In this document: one piece after another, positions 1 to 5,396 of the stretch
Position numbering within the stretch: the first letter of the stretch is position 1
Layout: every line of letters starts with the position of its first letter
NCBI GenBank assembly: GCA_016840245.1
Contig: JAEOST010000710.1
Location: 1-5,396, forward strand
Length of the DNA: 5,396 nucleotides
Origin: Candidatus Thorarchaeota archaeon
GTDB taxonomy: Archaea > Asgardarchaeota > Thorarchaeia > Thorarchaeales > Thorarchaeaceae
Reading direction: 5' to 3'
Notes under the pieces: model-generated
Told to the model about the DNA's origin: nothing
Seen by the model: only the letters and a program-made list of their open reading frames with translations
Databases searched by the model: none
Translations under genes and position numbers: made by a program

Positions 1-2
1 AA

Positions 3-569
3 CTCTTCGGGGATATTTTTGCTTCCGGTGGTGGTGCTGTTATTGATGTTAATGGCTGGACCTCTGCATCTTTATTGTCTGAAGCCTACACTGGTTCAGT
101 CCAATATCAAATGGACAGATCTGTAGATTCAATGATGATGTTTGCATTGATTGGCACTGTATTTGGTGCATTCACAATCTATGCAACAGAAGGGGTTCGA
201 GTAAGAAAACGTGAGATGGCTCTGCTTCGTTCAATTGGAGCTATGCGCAGAGTAGTCATTAATATCCAAGTAACAGAGATGTTTGTCCTTACTCTCATGA
301 GCCTCATATTAGTAACTGGTTTTTCTCCACTCTTTGTCAGTAGTGCTATTCTGACGGCAGATTGGAGCTATACATACAGCACGCTGCTTTATCCCGTTCA
401 GACATTCCTTGTAATTCCATGGGGAATGCTCCTTCAAGTGCTGTTCTTCTTCATTGTATCAATTCTAGCATTCATTGCGGCAGCAGCAATAATAGGATCA
501 AAAATCAGACTGTCAGAATCACTGAATGCATCTTGGGCTGAAGCAAATCCATATGGAGGTGACACGTGA
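3..569 (+). CDS. FtsX-like ABC transporter permease, C-terminal part (5' end outside window)
   Basis: The frame is open from the left edge, so this is the last 188 residues of a longer protein. A TTG at 75 could be read as a start, but the frame runs through it without a stop and a start there would cut into the domain. The fragment has the end of an extracytoplasmic domain (about residues 1-40), then three membrane segments (about 42-61, 88-115 and 138-164). Between the first two lies the charged FtsX-family loop VRKREMALLRSIGA (about 67-80), which in MacB/LolCE-type permeases forms the coupling helix touching the ATPase. This is a standard C-terminal FtsX module. It is one base upstream of a second FtsX-like permease and in the same operon as an ATPase, so the two permeases may form a heterodimer as LolC/LolE do. 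Full length, number of modules and substrate cannot be seen. The family call is firm; the pairing is inferred. Confidence 0.9.
   Translation, partial: LFGDIFASGGGAVIDVNGWTSASLLSEAYTGSVQYQMDRSVDSMMMFALIGTVFGAFTIYATEGVRVRKREMALLRSIGAMRRVVINIQVTEMFVLTLMSLILVTGFSPLFVSSAILTADWSYTYSTLLYPVQTFLVIPWGMLLQVLFFFIVSILAFIAAAAIIGSKIRLSESLNASWAEANPYGGDT
555..562 (+). promoter_or_regulatory. Strong Shine-Dalgarno site that sets the start of the second permease
   Basis: GGAGGTGA lies inside the last codons of the upstream permease gene, eight bases before the ATG at 571. It supports that ATG over the in-frame ATGs at 526 and 553, which would place the start inside or before this site. Its position within the upstream coding region suggests translational coupling between the two permeases. 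Confidence 0.85.
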
Positions 570-570
570 G

Positions 571-3390
571 ATGTTCCTCCTATCTAGATTGATGTCACAA
601 GCTCCGCAGGTTGCATTAACATTAGTCGTGTTCTCTCTAGCATCTGGAGTGCTAGGTGGCGTGTTGGTGTATATGGATTCAGCAGGACCTGATGTACTTG
701 ACGACCTAACCGAAAATGTTGACATTGATATGCGGATAGCATTCACGTACCCATTTTACGAACAGAGTAATTTTACTCTGGATGACGCTTACAATATCAC
801 ATGGCATCAGGATGGAGTAGTCCATGTCGAGAATGTGACATTTCTTCAATCATACTACGAATATAGAGAACAAACATTCCTTGGAGTAGACGAATCCTTT
901 TTCGATTCATTTCCAAATTCAGTAGTTCTTGATGGCGACGCTGAAGACCTAAGCAACTCAACTTGTTTTCTGAGTAGATACCTGATAATCGAAGAGGGAT
1001 TGGAAATTGGCGACCTCTATAACGCCACTGTTGAGAATTGGGAGTATAATGACATTACGCATGATTGGGTATTAACTGAATACTTCAAGGAATACATCAT
1101 AGTAGGAACATTTGAATCTGAAATTTTCCTCGGGTGGCATGAATGGGACGACGACAGATCAAGCTCACTCCATATGATTACTGCCAGAGCGGAACTTGAA
1201 GAGAGCTTCTCGGCAATTGGATATGGTCAATATGAAGCCCTTTCACAGGAACTCTGGGTGAAGTTTAACAGATATGAAGTAGTACAGAGTGGGTCTAATA
1301 CTGTAAATGATTATCTTCAGGATATTGAAAGAAGAATTGAACAGACTGCTCTCCCGTTTTTGCAAGTGACTGACTTCCAATTGCTTGAAGTAGTATACGA
1401 ATACTCTGCATGGTTTTCTGGAATGACCGTTATTGCAGTTTCATTCTCAATACCTACCATTGTAATGGGAATTATCTTGGTACAGTATAACACTGCATTA
1501 TTAGCTGATGAAAATCGAAGAGATGTTGGAACGGTAAAGACTCGTGGTGCATCTGGTTGGCAAGCATTCAGATGGATTCTCGGAAATGCCACAGTAGTTG
1601 GAGTCATAGGAAGTCTAGGAGCAGTCCTAGCAGGAGTCCTTGCAGCACTCTTGTCGGGTAGCGTTGTGGATGTTTTGCAATTTGACATTGGATTACTCTC
1701 TGAGTTTCATCTTATTTTATCACCATACGTGATTATCGGAATATTTGTATATTCATTTCTAGTTGGTCTATTCTTGGCTCTGCCACAAGCTGTGAAGGCT
1801 TTACTAATGACACCCACAGAGGCTCACAGCGTTCTAGAGAAGGACATTCTAGCTGAGAAGGAGAAGATGGGTGGGGTATTTCCAGAACTGATAGCTCTCG
1901 TTATTTGTGGATATCTTATGTTTCCACTACTTCTGATGTTCTCATTCTCGGGAATGTTCATGATAAATACCTACAGCATCTTTGTTACTCTTGGTCCAAT
2001 CCTTGTTATTTTCGTATTAGCATTCATTCGATTAGCATCCAGACCAACATCGCAAGTGAAGGCAAAAGTATTCTCTAAATTCAAGAAACCACCTCTTGCA
2101 GTTGGGGCAAAATTAATCGGAAGAACTTCAGGATTCTATAAAAAGAGTGAAGCCTTGGGCGTTATGTTCATAGCACTTGTTTTTGCTGCAGGAGTCTTAT
2201 CATCTGTTGGAGCCAGTACAGGAACGAATCATGTTAGTGATCTGCTCTTCTTCGACACTGGATCTGATATTGCTATTGACGTGAAACAATCAGTTTCCAA
2301 TGTGACTCTTGATATTCTTGAGAATGTCACTGCAGTTGAGGGAGTACAGGATGCGAGTGGTATTTTTGTAACAGACGCACAGATTAGCTATACGGAAGCA
2401 AACTGGGGTGGTAGTAGGCAAGTAACGCGTTCTATTTCCATCATAGGTGTACAACCAGATGAGTGGATTGCTTCAGCATTCTGGTTAGATTACTTCACTC
2501 TATACAATACTCCAGAAAATTCTATCAGCCAGTTAGGACTAAGAAACACTAGTTTACTCTCAAGTTTCAAACCACTTGATCATTACGAGTCAGGTCTTTT
2601 TGGAATGCGAATTCCAGTGTATTCAGATCAAGTTGAGCTTGGAGTCACTAGCCTTAACGGAACAGAATGGAGCGATTGCACGATTGTCGATGTAATGTGT
2701 TCAAATCTAAATGGAGTTGGATCAACCTACCTTCCAGGTGAACCCTATATCCGAGATTTCGTTGTTGTCAATATAGACTACTTACACGATACGATGCATC
2801 GCAACCAGATCAACAAGATATACGTAAGTTTGGAAGAGGGTGCAAATAGGACCCAGGTCATGATAGACCTCTTTGAGATCGCTCCTGGGAGTTTCAAGCC
2901 CGCTGAGTCACCCTATGATGACATAGATACTGTTCTGACATCAAGGATGGGTCAGACTGTATTGGGAACCTATACATTGAACATCATATTCTCCATTCTT
3001 TATCTCACAATCGGTGTTGCCATAGTTTCAGCAATTCGAGGGAGAAATCTTAGAAAACAGTTCTCAATTCTTAGAGCACTTGGTACAGAATTCCAATCTA
3101 TTGTAACACCAGTTCTCTTGGATACAGCAGTCACGATACTTCTTGCAGCATTAATCGGGGTGACGCTTGGAATTGTGTTGGCATATCTGATTTCCATGAT
3201 ACCCCTATTCTTTATGGGTGCAGTGACAACTCTTGCTTGGACTACATTACCTGTAACTCTTGTCATACCCTTACTCCTACTAGGTGGTGTCATAGGGGGA
3301 AGCATTCTCTTTGCATTGTTGGCTAATTACTTGGTCTCCAAACGAATACTGACGCGGAATATAGCAGAGGAGATTCAATACTTGGAGTGA
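571..3390 (+). CDS. Large FtsX-like ABC transporter permease with two FtsX modules (about 10 membrane spans)
   Basis: This is a 939-residue integral membrane permease. Visible order: membrane span at about 12-34; extracytoplasmic domain 1 at 35-280; three spans at about 283-306, 340-365 and 384-408; two spans at about 437-460 and 465-488; a basic linker; a span at about 527-548; extracytoplasmic domain 2 at 549-798; and three spans at about 800-822, 846-877 and 892-918. Each three-span block carries the FtsX-type cytoplasmic loop before its second span (RRDVGTVKTRGASGW near 316-330; LRKQFSILRALGTE near 827-840), which is where the ATPase should dock. This is the 10-span, duplicated FtsX architecture, so one chain could supply both halves of a transporter. 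Ten N-x-S/T sequons lie in the two outer domains, five in each. Domain 2 has cysteines 703 and 710, a possible disulfide. The start at 571 is chosen for the GGAGGTGA site and the 1-base gap from the previous stop; an ATG at 526 would add 15 residues and overlap the upstream gene. By family, such proteins couple ATP hydrolysis to conformational change across the membrane (lipoprotein or lipid extraction, peptide export, signalling). The substrate is unknown. Confidence 0.92.
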   Translation: MFLLSRLMSQAPQVALTLVVFSLASGVLGGVLVYMDSAGPDVLDDLTENVDIDMRIAFTYPFYEQSNFTLDDAYNITWHQDGVVHVENVTFLQSYYEYREQTFLGVDESFFDSFPNSVVLDGDAEDLSNSTCFLSRYLIIEEGLEIGDLYNATVENWEYNDITHDWVLTEYFKEYIIVGTFESEIFLGWHEWDDDRSSSLHMITARAELEESFSAIGYGQYEALSQELWVKFNRYEVVQSGSNTVNDYLQDIERRIEQTALPFLQVTDFQLLEVVYEYSAWFSGMTVIAVSFSIPTIVMGIILVQYNTALLADENRRDVGTVKTRGASGWQAFRWILGNATVVGVIGSLGAVLAGVLAALLSGSVVDVLQFDIGLLSEFHLILSPYVIIGIFVYSFLVGLFLALPQAVKALLMTPTEAHSVLEKDILAEKEKMGGVFPELIALVICGYLMFPLLLMFSFSGMFMINTYSIFVTLGPILVIFVLAFIRLASRPTSQVKAKVFSKFKKPPLAVGAKLIGRTSGFYKKSEALGVMFIALVFAAGVLSSVGASTGTNHVSDLLFFDTGSDIAIDVKQSVSNVTLDILENVTAVEGVQDASGIFVTDAQISYTEANWGGSRQVTRSISIIGVQPDEWIASAFWLDYFTLYNTPENSISQLGLRNTSLLSSFKPLDHYESGLFGMRIPVYSDQVELGVTSLNGTEWSDCTIVDVMCSNLNGVGSTYLPGEPYIRDFVVVNIDYLHDTMHRNQINKIYVSLEEGANRTQVMIDLFEIAPGSFKPAESPYDDIDTVLTSRMGQTVLGTYTLNIIFSILYLTIGVAIVSAIRGRNLRKQFSILRALGTEFQSIVTPVLLDTAVTILLAALIGVTLGIVLAYLISMIPLFFMGAVTTLAWTTLPVTLVIPLLLLGGVIGGSILFALLANYLVSKRILTRNIAEEIQYLE
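3384..3390 (+). promoter_or_regulatory. Shine-Dalgarno site overlapping the permease stop codon
   Basis: GGAGTGA includes the TGA stop of the large permease (3388-3390) and ends six bases before the ATG at 3397. This is good spacing for the ATPase start. A ribosome finishing the permease would stop on the binding site for the ATPase, so the two are probably made together. Confidence 0.75.
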
Positions 3391-3396
3391 ATTATA

Positions 3397-4293
3397 ATGT
3401 CTGAAGATCTTACACAAATAGCAGAAGAATACAAGATTGTGGTTAGAGACCTCATGAAGGTCTACCGTAGAGGCATAAAGGAAGTCATTGCACTCAGGGG
3501 AGTTGACTTCGAGGTTAGTGAGTCGGAGTTTCTCTCCATTGTTGGTCCGTCGGGATCAGGAAAATCAACACTTCTGAAAATGATTGGAGCTTTAGATAAG
3601 CCAACAGCGGGAACAGTTCTCTATGATAGATACCACGTCACTCTCATGGACGATAGGCAGGCTCAGTTCTATAGACAGAAACAGGTCGGATTCGTTTGGC
3701 AGACGGGTAACCTCGTACCGGGTTTGACAGCCCTGAAAAATGTCATGCTACCGATGCGCCTTGCAAGACAGAAGAAAGGAGATGCAAAGACCCGGGCAAC
3801 AGAACTCCTCCAGATGGTGGGCCTTGGACAGAGAATGAGTCATCGACCACACCAGCTCTCTGGGGGTGAGAATCAGCGAGTAGCAATCTGTGTTGCTCTA
3901 GCTAATGAACCCAAACTGATATTGGCTGACGAAGTAACAGGAGAGTTAGACACAGAAACAACCGAACAGGTCATGGAGGCTCTAAAGAATACCAACCGTG
4001 ATTTGGGAACGACCATCATCAATGTAACTCATAACCCCAGAGTGGCAGCGTATGCTGATAGGGTCCTTCACATCCGTGACGGATTGATAGAGGGACAGAA
4101 ACACACGCTCTATGGTGACATCAGCGAGATTGATGCAAAGGGACGACTTGTCATTCCTGAGTCAGTACGTCGGCTCTCAGGCATAGGAAAGCGAGTCGTG
4201 CTCAAGGTGACAGAGGAGGGAATTCTTTTGACACCGCTGGATGAGGACGCTGGAGAGGGCCCACAGATCGAGAGTGCAGAGGAACTCACTTGA
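3397..4293 (+). CDS. LolD/MacB-type ABC transporter ATPase with C-terminal AbrB/SpoVT-like domain
   Basis: This is a 298-residue cytoplasmic ATPase that should power the FtsX-like permeases encoded just upstream. Residues 14-231 are an ABC nucleotide-binding domain. It has a possible A-loop tyrosine Y23, Walker A GPSGSGKST (50-58), Q-loop Q102, signature LSGGE (154-158), Walker B LILADE (174-179; D178, catalytic E179), D-loop GELD (182-185) and switch histidine H212. All catalytic elements are present, so it should be active. Small departures from the usual LolD/MacB wording are DEVTGELD for DEPTGNLD and ENQRVAICVAL for EQQRVAIARAL. An ordinary LolD ends near 231. Here about 65 residues follow. 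Residues 242-281 read as an AbrB/SpoVT/MazE swapped-hairpin domain, with DAKGRLVIPESVRR (246-259), then an alternating beta region and a hydrophobic end (GILLTPLD). The last 15 or so residues are acidic. AbrB domains dimerise and many bind DNA; here the domain may instead sense, lock or regulate the ATPase dimer. The start is fixed by GGAGTGA at 3384-3390. The gene looks richer in G+C than the permeases, as is common for a conserved ATPase. Confidence 0.95.
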   Translation: MSEDLTQIAEEYKIVVRDLMKVYRRGIKEVIALRGVDFEVSESEFLSIVGPSGSGKSTLLKMIGALDKPTAGTVLYDRYHVTLMDDRQAQFYRQKQVGFVWQTGNLVPGLTALKNVMLPMRLARQKKGDAKTRATELLQMVGLGQRMSHRPHQLSGGENQRVAICVALANEPKLILADEVTGELDTETTEQVMEALKNTNRDLGTTIINVTHNPRVAAYADRVLHIRDGLIEGQKHTLYGDISEIDAKGRLVIPESVRRLSGIGKRVVLKVTEEGILLTPLDEDAGEGPQIESAEELT

Positions 4294-4338
4294 TTCCAGA
4301 TACTTGAGCAACGAATATAATGGAGCAAGATGCTGGCT

Positions 4339-4344
4339 GGAGTG
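4339..4344 (+). promoter_or_regulatory. Shine-Dalgarno-like site supporting the start at 4353
   Basis: GGAGTG (within GGAGTGTGA) ends eight bases before the ATG at 4353 and closely resembles the site used by the ATPase gene. The earlier in-frame ATG at 4320 has no comparable site before it, so 4353 is preferred. Confidence 0.55.
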
Positions 4345-4352
4345 TGAATAAC

Positions 4353-4586
4353 ATGCCACAGATGCCATGGTCCTACTATTCAACAATTGTGTCATTCGGT
4401 TTCTTCTTTGCCTCCCTTAACATCTTCATACTCACAGCTCTTCTTAGTCATCCAATGCAAGGACCCATCTGGTTAGTCCTAACAATAGTCGGAGCAGTCG
4501 GACTTGTTGGATCGATTTGGATGGTTCGTGTTCACCAGAATGAGCTGATAGCAAAGAAGGCTATGCGTGATAAGGAACAAGACTAA
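4353..4586 (+). CDS. Small two-span membrane protein, unknown function
   Basis: This is a 77-residue protein if it starts at 4353, or 88 residues from the in-frame ATG at 4320. The later start is chosen because GGAGTG stands eight bases before it. The 11 extra residues of the longer form (MEQDAGWSVNN) are polar and add no visible domain. Two hydrophobic segments fill most of the chain, about residues 9-32 and 39-58 of the short form, joined by a short SHPMQGP turn. The C-terminal tail is charged, starting VRVHQNE and ending KKAMRDKEQD, so by the positive-inside rule both ends should be cytoplasmic, forming a helical hairpin. It lies 59 bases after the ATPase stop on the same strand and may be cotranscribed as a small accessory subunit of the transporter. 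That role is inferred from position only. I do not recognise a family. Confidence 0.7.
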   Translation: MPQMPWSYYSTIVSFGFFFASLNIFILTALLSHPMQGPIWLVLTIVGAVGLVGSIWMVRVHQNELIAKKAMRDKEQD

Positions 4587-4589
4587 AAT
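4584..4589 (+). promoter_or_regulatory. Possible archaeal TATA-like element for the 4616 gene
   Basis: TAAAAT lies 27-32 bases before the ATG at 4616. That is where a TATA box should sit if transcription starts at the initiation codon (a leaderless mRNA). The gene has no ribosome binding site, which fits this idea. The element is short, overlaps the TAA stop of the preceding gene, and the bases before it are only a poor match to a BRE, so the call is tentative. Confidence 0.3.
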
Positions 4590-4615
4590 CTCACGTTCCC
4601 CAACCCGAATCTATC

Positions 4616-5149
4616 ATGTCTAGGAGTACTGACTACTCAGGAAAGTTTTGTGTATTTAGCATGGTTGGATTTATGATTCTAGTTGGAACAGGACCACCAG
4701 TACTATCATATCTCCTCGTGGGGTACGAAATTCCTGACTTTCTTTTTCTAATAGCTGCCATTGGAGTTGTCTCCATGTTCGTTAGTCTAATTCCACTTCG
4801 AATGAGTAAAGCACTTGCCAAGGAAGAGAAAAGTGTACTGAATATTGCTATGGTTCGTCGTGAAGTCTCAATAGGAGAACTGTCTGATGAAACAGGACTT
4901 GCTCATGATAAAGTCAAGGAGATTCTAGAGTGGGGAATCCGAACCAAGAGAGTTGGTGGATATATAGAGAATGAAGCATTTCACAGAGATGTCCAATTCG
5001 CAGAAGAAGACCATGTCCATGAACCTCCGAAATTCTGCTCTGATTGTGGTAGCAAATTAAGTAGGGAAAATATCGAGTACTCTGGACCCCTTCTTGTCAC
5101 ATGTCCATTCTGTGGTGCGTCCTTACCTTTCAGAAGAAGAGACCTCTAG
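4616..5149 (+). CDS. Membrane-anchored winged-helix protein with C-terminal zinc ribbon
   Basis: This is a 177-residue protein of no family I can name. Two hydrophobic spans come first (about 11-36 and 41-61), followed by a basic and charged stretch (RMSKALAKEEK) that should be cytoplasmic. Residues about 72-126 look like a winged helix: a first helix (SVLNIAMV), a second after SIGELSDETGL, a recognition-like helix HDKVKEILEWGIRTKRV, then a short wing (GGYIENEAF). The C-terminal part has four cysteines in two CxxC knuckles (C141/C144 and C163/C166), separated by 18 residues, which is a zinc ribbon. Membrane anchor, winged helix and zinc ribbon all on one chain suggest a one-component membrane regulator, or a protein-protein scaffold that uses a winged helix. 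DNA binding is not shown. The ATG at 4616 is the first usable start after the in-frame stop at 4571-4573. No Shine-Dalgarno site precedes it, so the transcript may be leaderless. It lies 29 bases after the small membrane protein, and its stop overlaps that of the convergent gene. Confidence 0.85.
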   Translation: MSRSTDYSGKFCVFSMVGFMILVGTGPPVLSYLLVGYEIPDFLFLIAAIGVVSMFVSLIPLRMSKALAKEEKSVLNIAMVRREVSIGELSDETGLAHDKVKEILEWGIRTKRVGGYIENEAFHRDVQFAEEDHVHEPPKFCSDCGSKLSRENIEYSGPLLVTCPFCGASLPFRRRDL

Positions 5150-5396
5150 ATGTTGTCCTGATCATCTTGAACATCAGCTTCATCAGCTTCATCAGCTAAC
5201 GCAGAACGTCGTAGATATTCCAAAGCGTCTTCTTCCTTGCGGATATCTCCTTGAATAGTTGCTTCTCTCATCTGAATGAATTTGTACCTAATGAAGACTG
5301 TAAAACTAACCATGGCAACTACAAATCCGACTATAAGAGGCATTGAAATCAGCACAGACTCAATCAATGGAATCGTGGGATCCAGTGGGTCGAATC
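5146..5396 (-). CDS. C-terminal part of a single-span membrane protein with acidic tail (5' end outside window)
   Basis: The frame is open to the right edge, so the 82 visible residues are a C-terminal fragment. A TTG at 5367 could serve as a start but reads better as leucine, because the frame continues upstream without a stop (visible start FDPLDPTIPLIES). One membrane span covers about residues 17-37. It is followed by basic residues (RYKFIQMR), which places the tail in the cytoplasm and the N-terminus outside. The tail has a charged helical part (IRKEEDALEYLRRS) and an acidic end, ADEADEADVQDDQDNI, partly built by a 9-base tandem repeat. The upstream part could be a large outer domain with this as its anchor, or only a few residues of a small membrane protein; the window cannot decide. 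I recognise no family. It is transcribed toward the winged-helix gene, and their stops overlap. Confidence 0.7.
   Translation of the reverse strand, partial: FDPLDPTIPLIESVLISMPLIVGFVVAMVSFTVFIRYKFIQMREATIQGDIRKEEDALEYLRRSALADEADEADVQDDQDNI
5172..5198. repeat. 9-base tandem repeat, three copies, inside coding sequence
   Basis: CATCAGCTT occurs at 5172-5180 and 5181-5189, and a third copy, CATCAGCTA, at 5190-5198 differs in the last base. On the - strand it encodes the Ala-Asp-Glu run in the acidic tail. The unit is a multiple of three, so a gain or loss of copies would keep the frame. Confidence 0.85.

Noticed and set aside
75..77. TTG as a start for the first permease
   Set aside because: The frame is open from position 3 onward and the upstream residues read as normal ectodomain, so TTG is best read as an internal leucine.
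526..570. An earlier in-frame ATG that would extend the large permease by 15 residues
   Set aside because: It lies 44 bases inside the upstream permease gene, has no ribosome binding site, and would put the clear GGAGGTGA site within the coding region.
1317..1688. Open frame on the - strand opposite the large permease
   Set aside because: It is fully antisense to a well-supported membrane protein, has no recognisable domain, and its composition is what a shadow frame would give. The same applies to - strand frames at 519-746 and 3000-3305.
4314..4322. AATATAATG as a TATA box for the small membrane protein
   Set aside because: A transcript starting 25 or so bases downstream would begin at or after the GGAGTG ribosome binding site at 4339-4344, which does not fit; it is probably chance AT-richness.
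4110..4395. Two overlapping - strand open frames across the ATPase end and the gap after it
   Set aside because: They are antisense to the AbrB-like domain, lack motifs and mutually overlap in different frames. The - strand frame at 4633-4821 is rejected for the same reason.
5172..5198. Repeat as a CRISPR array or protein-binding iteron
   Set aside because: The units are 9 bases with no spacers, stay in frame with a coding region and are explained by the acidic tail.
5150..5200. Transcription terminator or hairpin after the winged-helix gene
   Set aside because: No convincing stem-loop or run of five or more T residues was found on the + strand here; the repeated CATCAGCTT units are direct repeats, not inverted ones.

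Overview
The window looks archaeal. Features seen: genes packed nose to tail, strong GGAGGTGA-type ribosome binding sites inside operons, an isolated gene with no ribosome binding site (leaderless-like), many AGA/AGG arginine codons, a domain of the archaea-rich AbrB/SpoVT class, and many N-glycosylation sequons in extracytoplasmic regions. Composition is moderately AT-rich. An Asgard lineage such as Thorarchaeota would fit, but this is an impression from general style and no marker gene is present to fix the lineage.

Positions 3-4293 hold a compact ABC-transporter operon on the + strand. It contains the C-terminal part of an FtsX-like permease (5' end outside the window), a complete 939-residue FtsX-like permease with two FtsX modules and about ten membrane segments, and a LolD/MacB-type ATPase with an extra AbrB-like swapped-hairpin domain at its C-terminus. 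Gaps between these genes are 1 and 6 bases, and each internal ribosome binding site lies at or over the end of the gene before it, so translation is probably coupled. The likely machine is one or two large permeases driven by one cytoplasmic ATPase. By family it would do mechanotransmission or lipid/lipoprotein/peptide extrusion at the outer face of the membrane rather than import. The substrate cannot be read from the sequence.

Positions 4294-4586 hold a short gap and then a small two-span membrane protein that may belong to the same operon. Positions 4616-5149 encode an unusual 177-residue protein: two membrane spans, then a probable winged helix, then a four-cysteine zinc ribbon. It has no ribosome binding site and has a TATA-like element at leaderless distance, so it may be its own transcript.

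A gene on the - strand enters from the right edge (5146-5396, partial). It encodes one membrane span and an acidic cytoplasmic tail containing a 9-base tandem repeat. It converges on the winged-helix gene, and the two UAG stop codons share one CTAG palindrome. No RNA genes, mobile elements or CRISPR arrays were seen. No gene-free stretch exceeds 60 bases.

The most notable points are the ATPase-AbrB fusion and the membrane-tethered winged-helix/zinc-ribbon protein beside the transporter. Neither amounts to proof of a new system.
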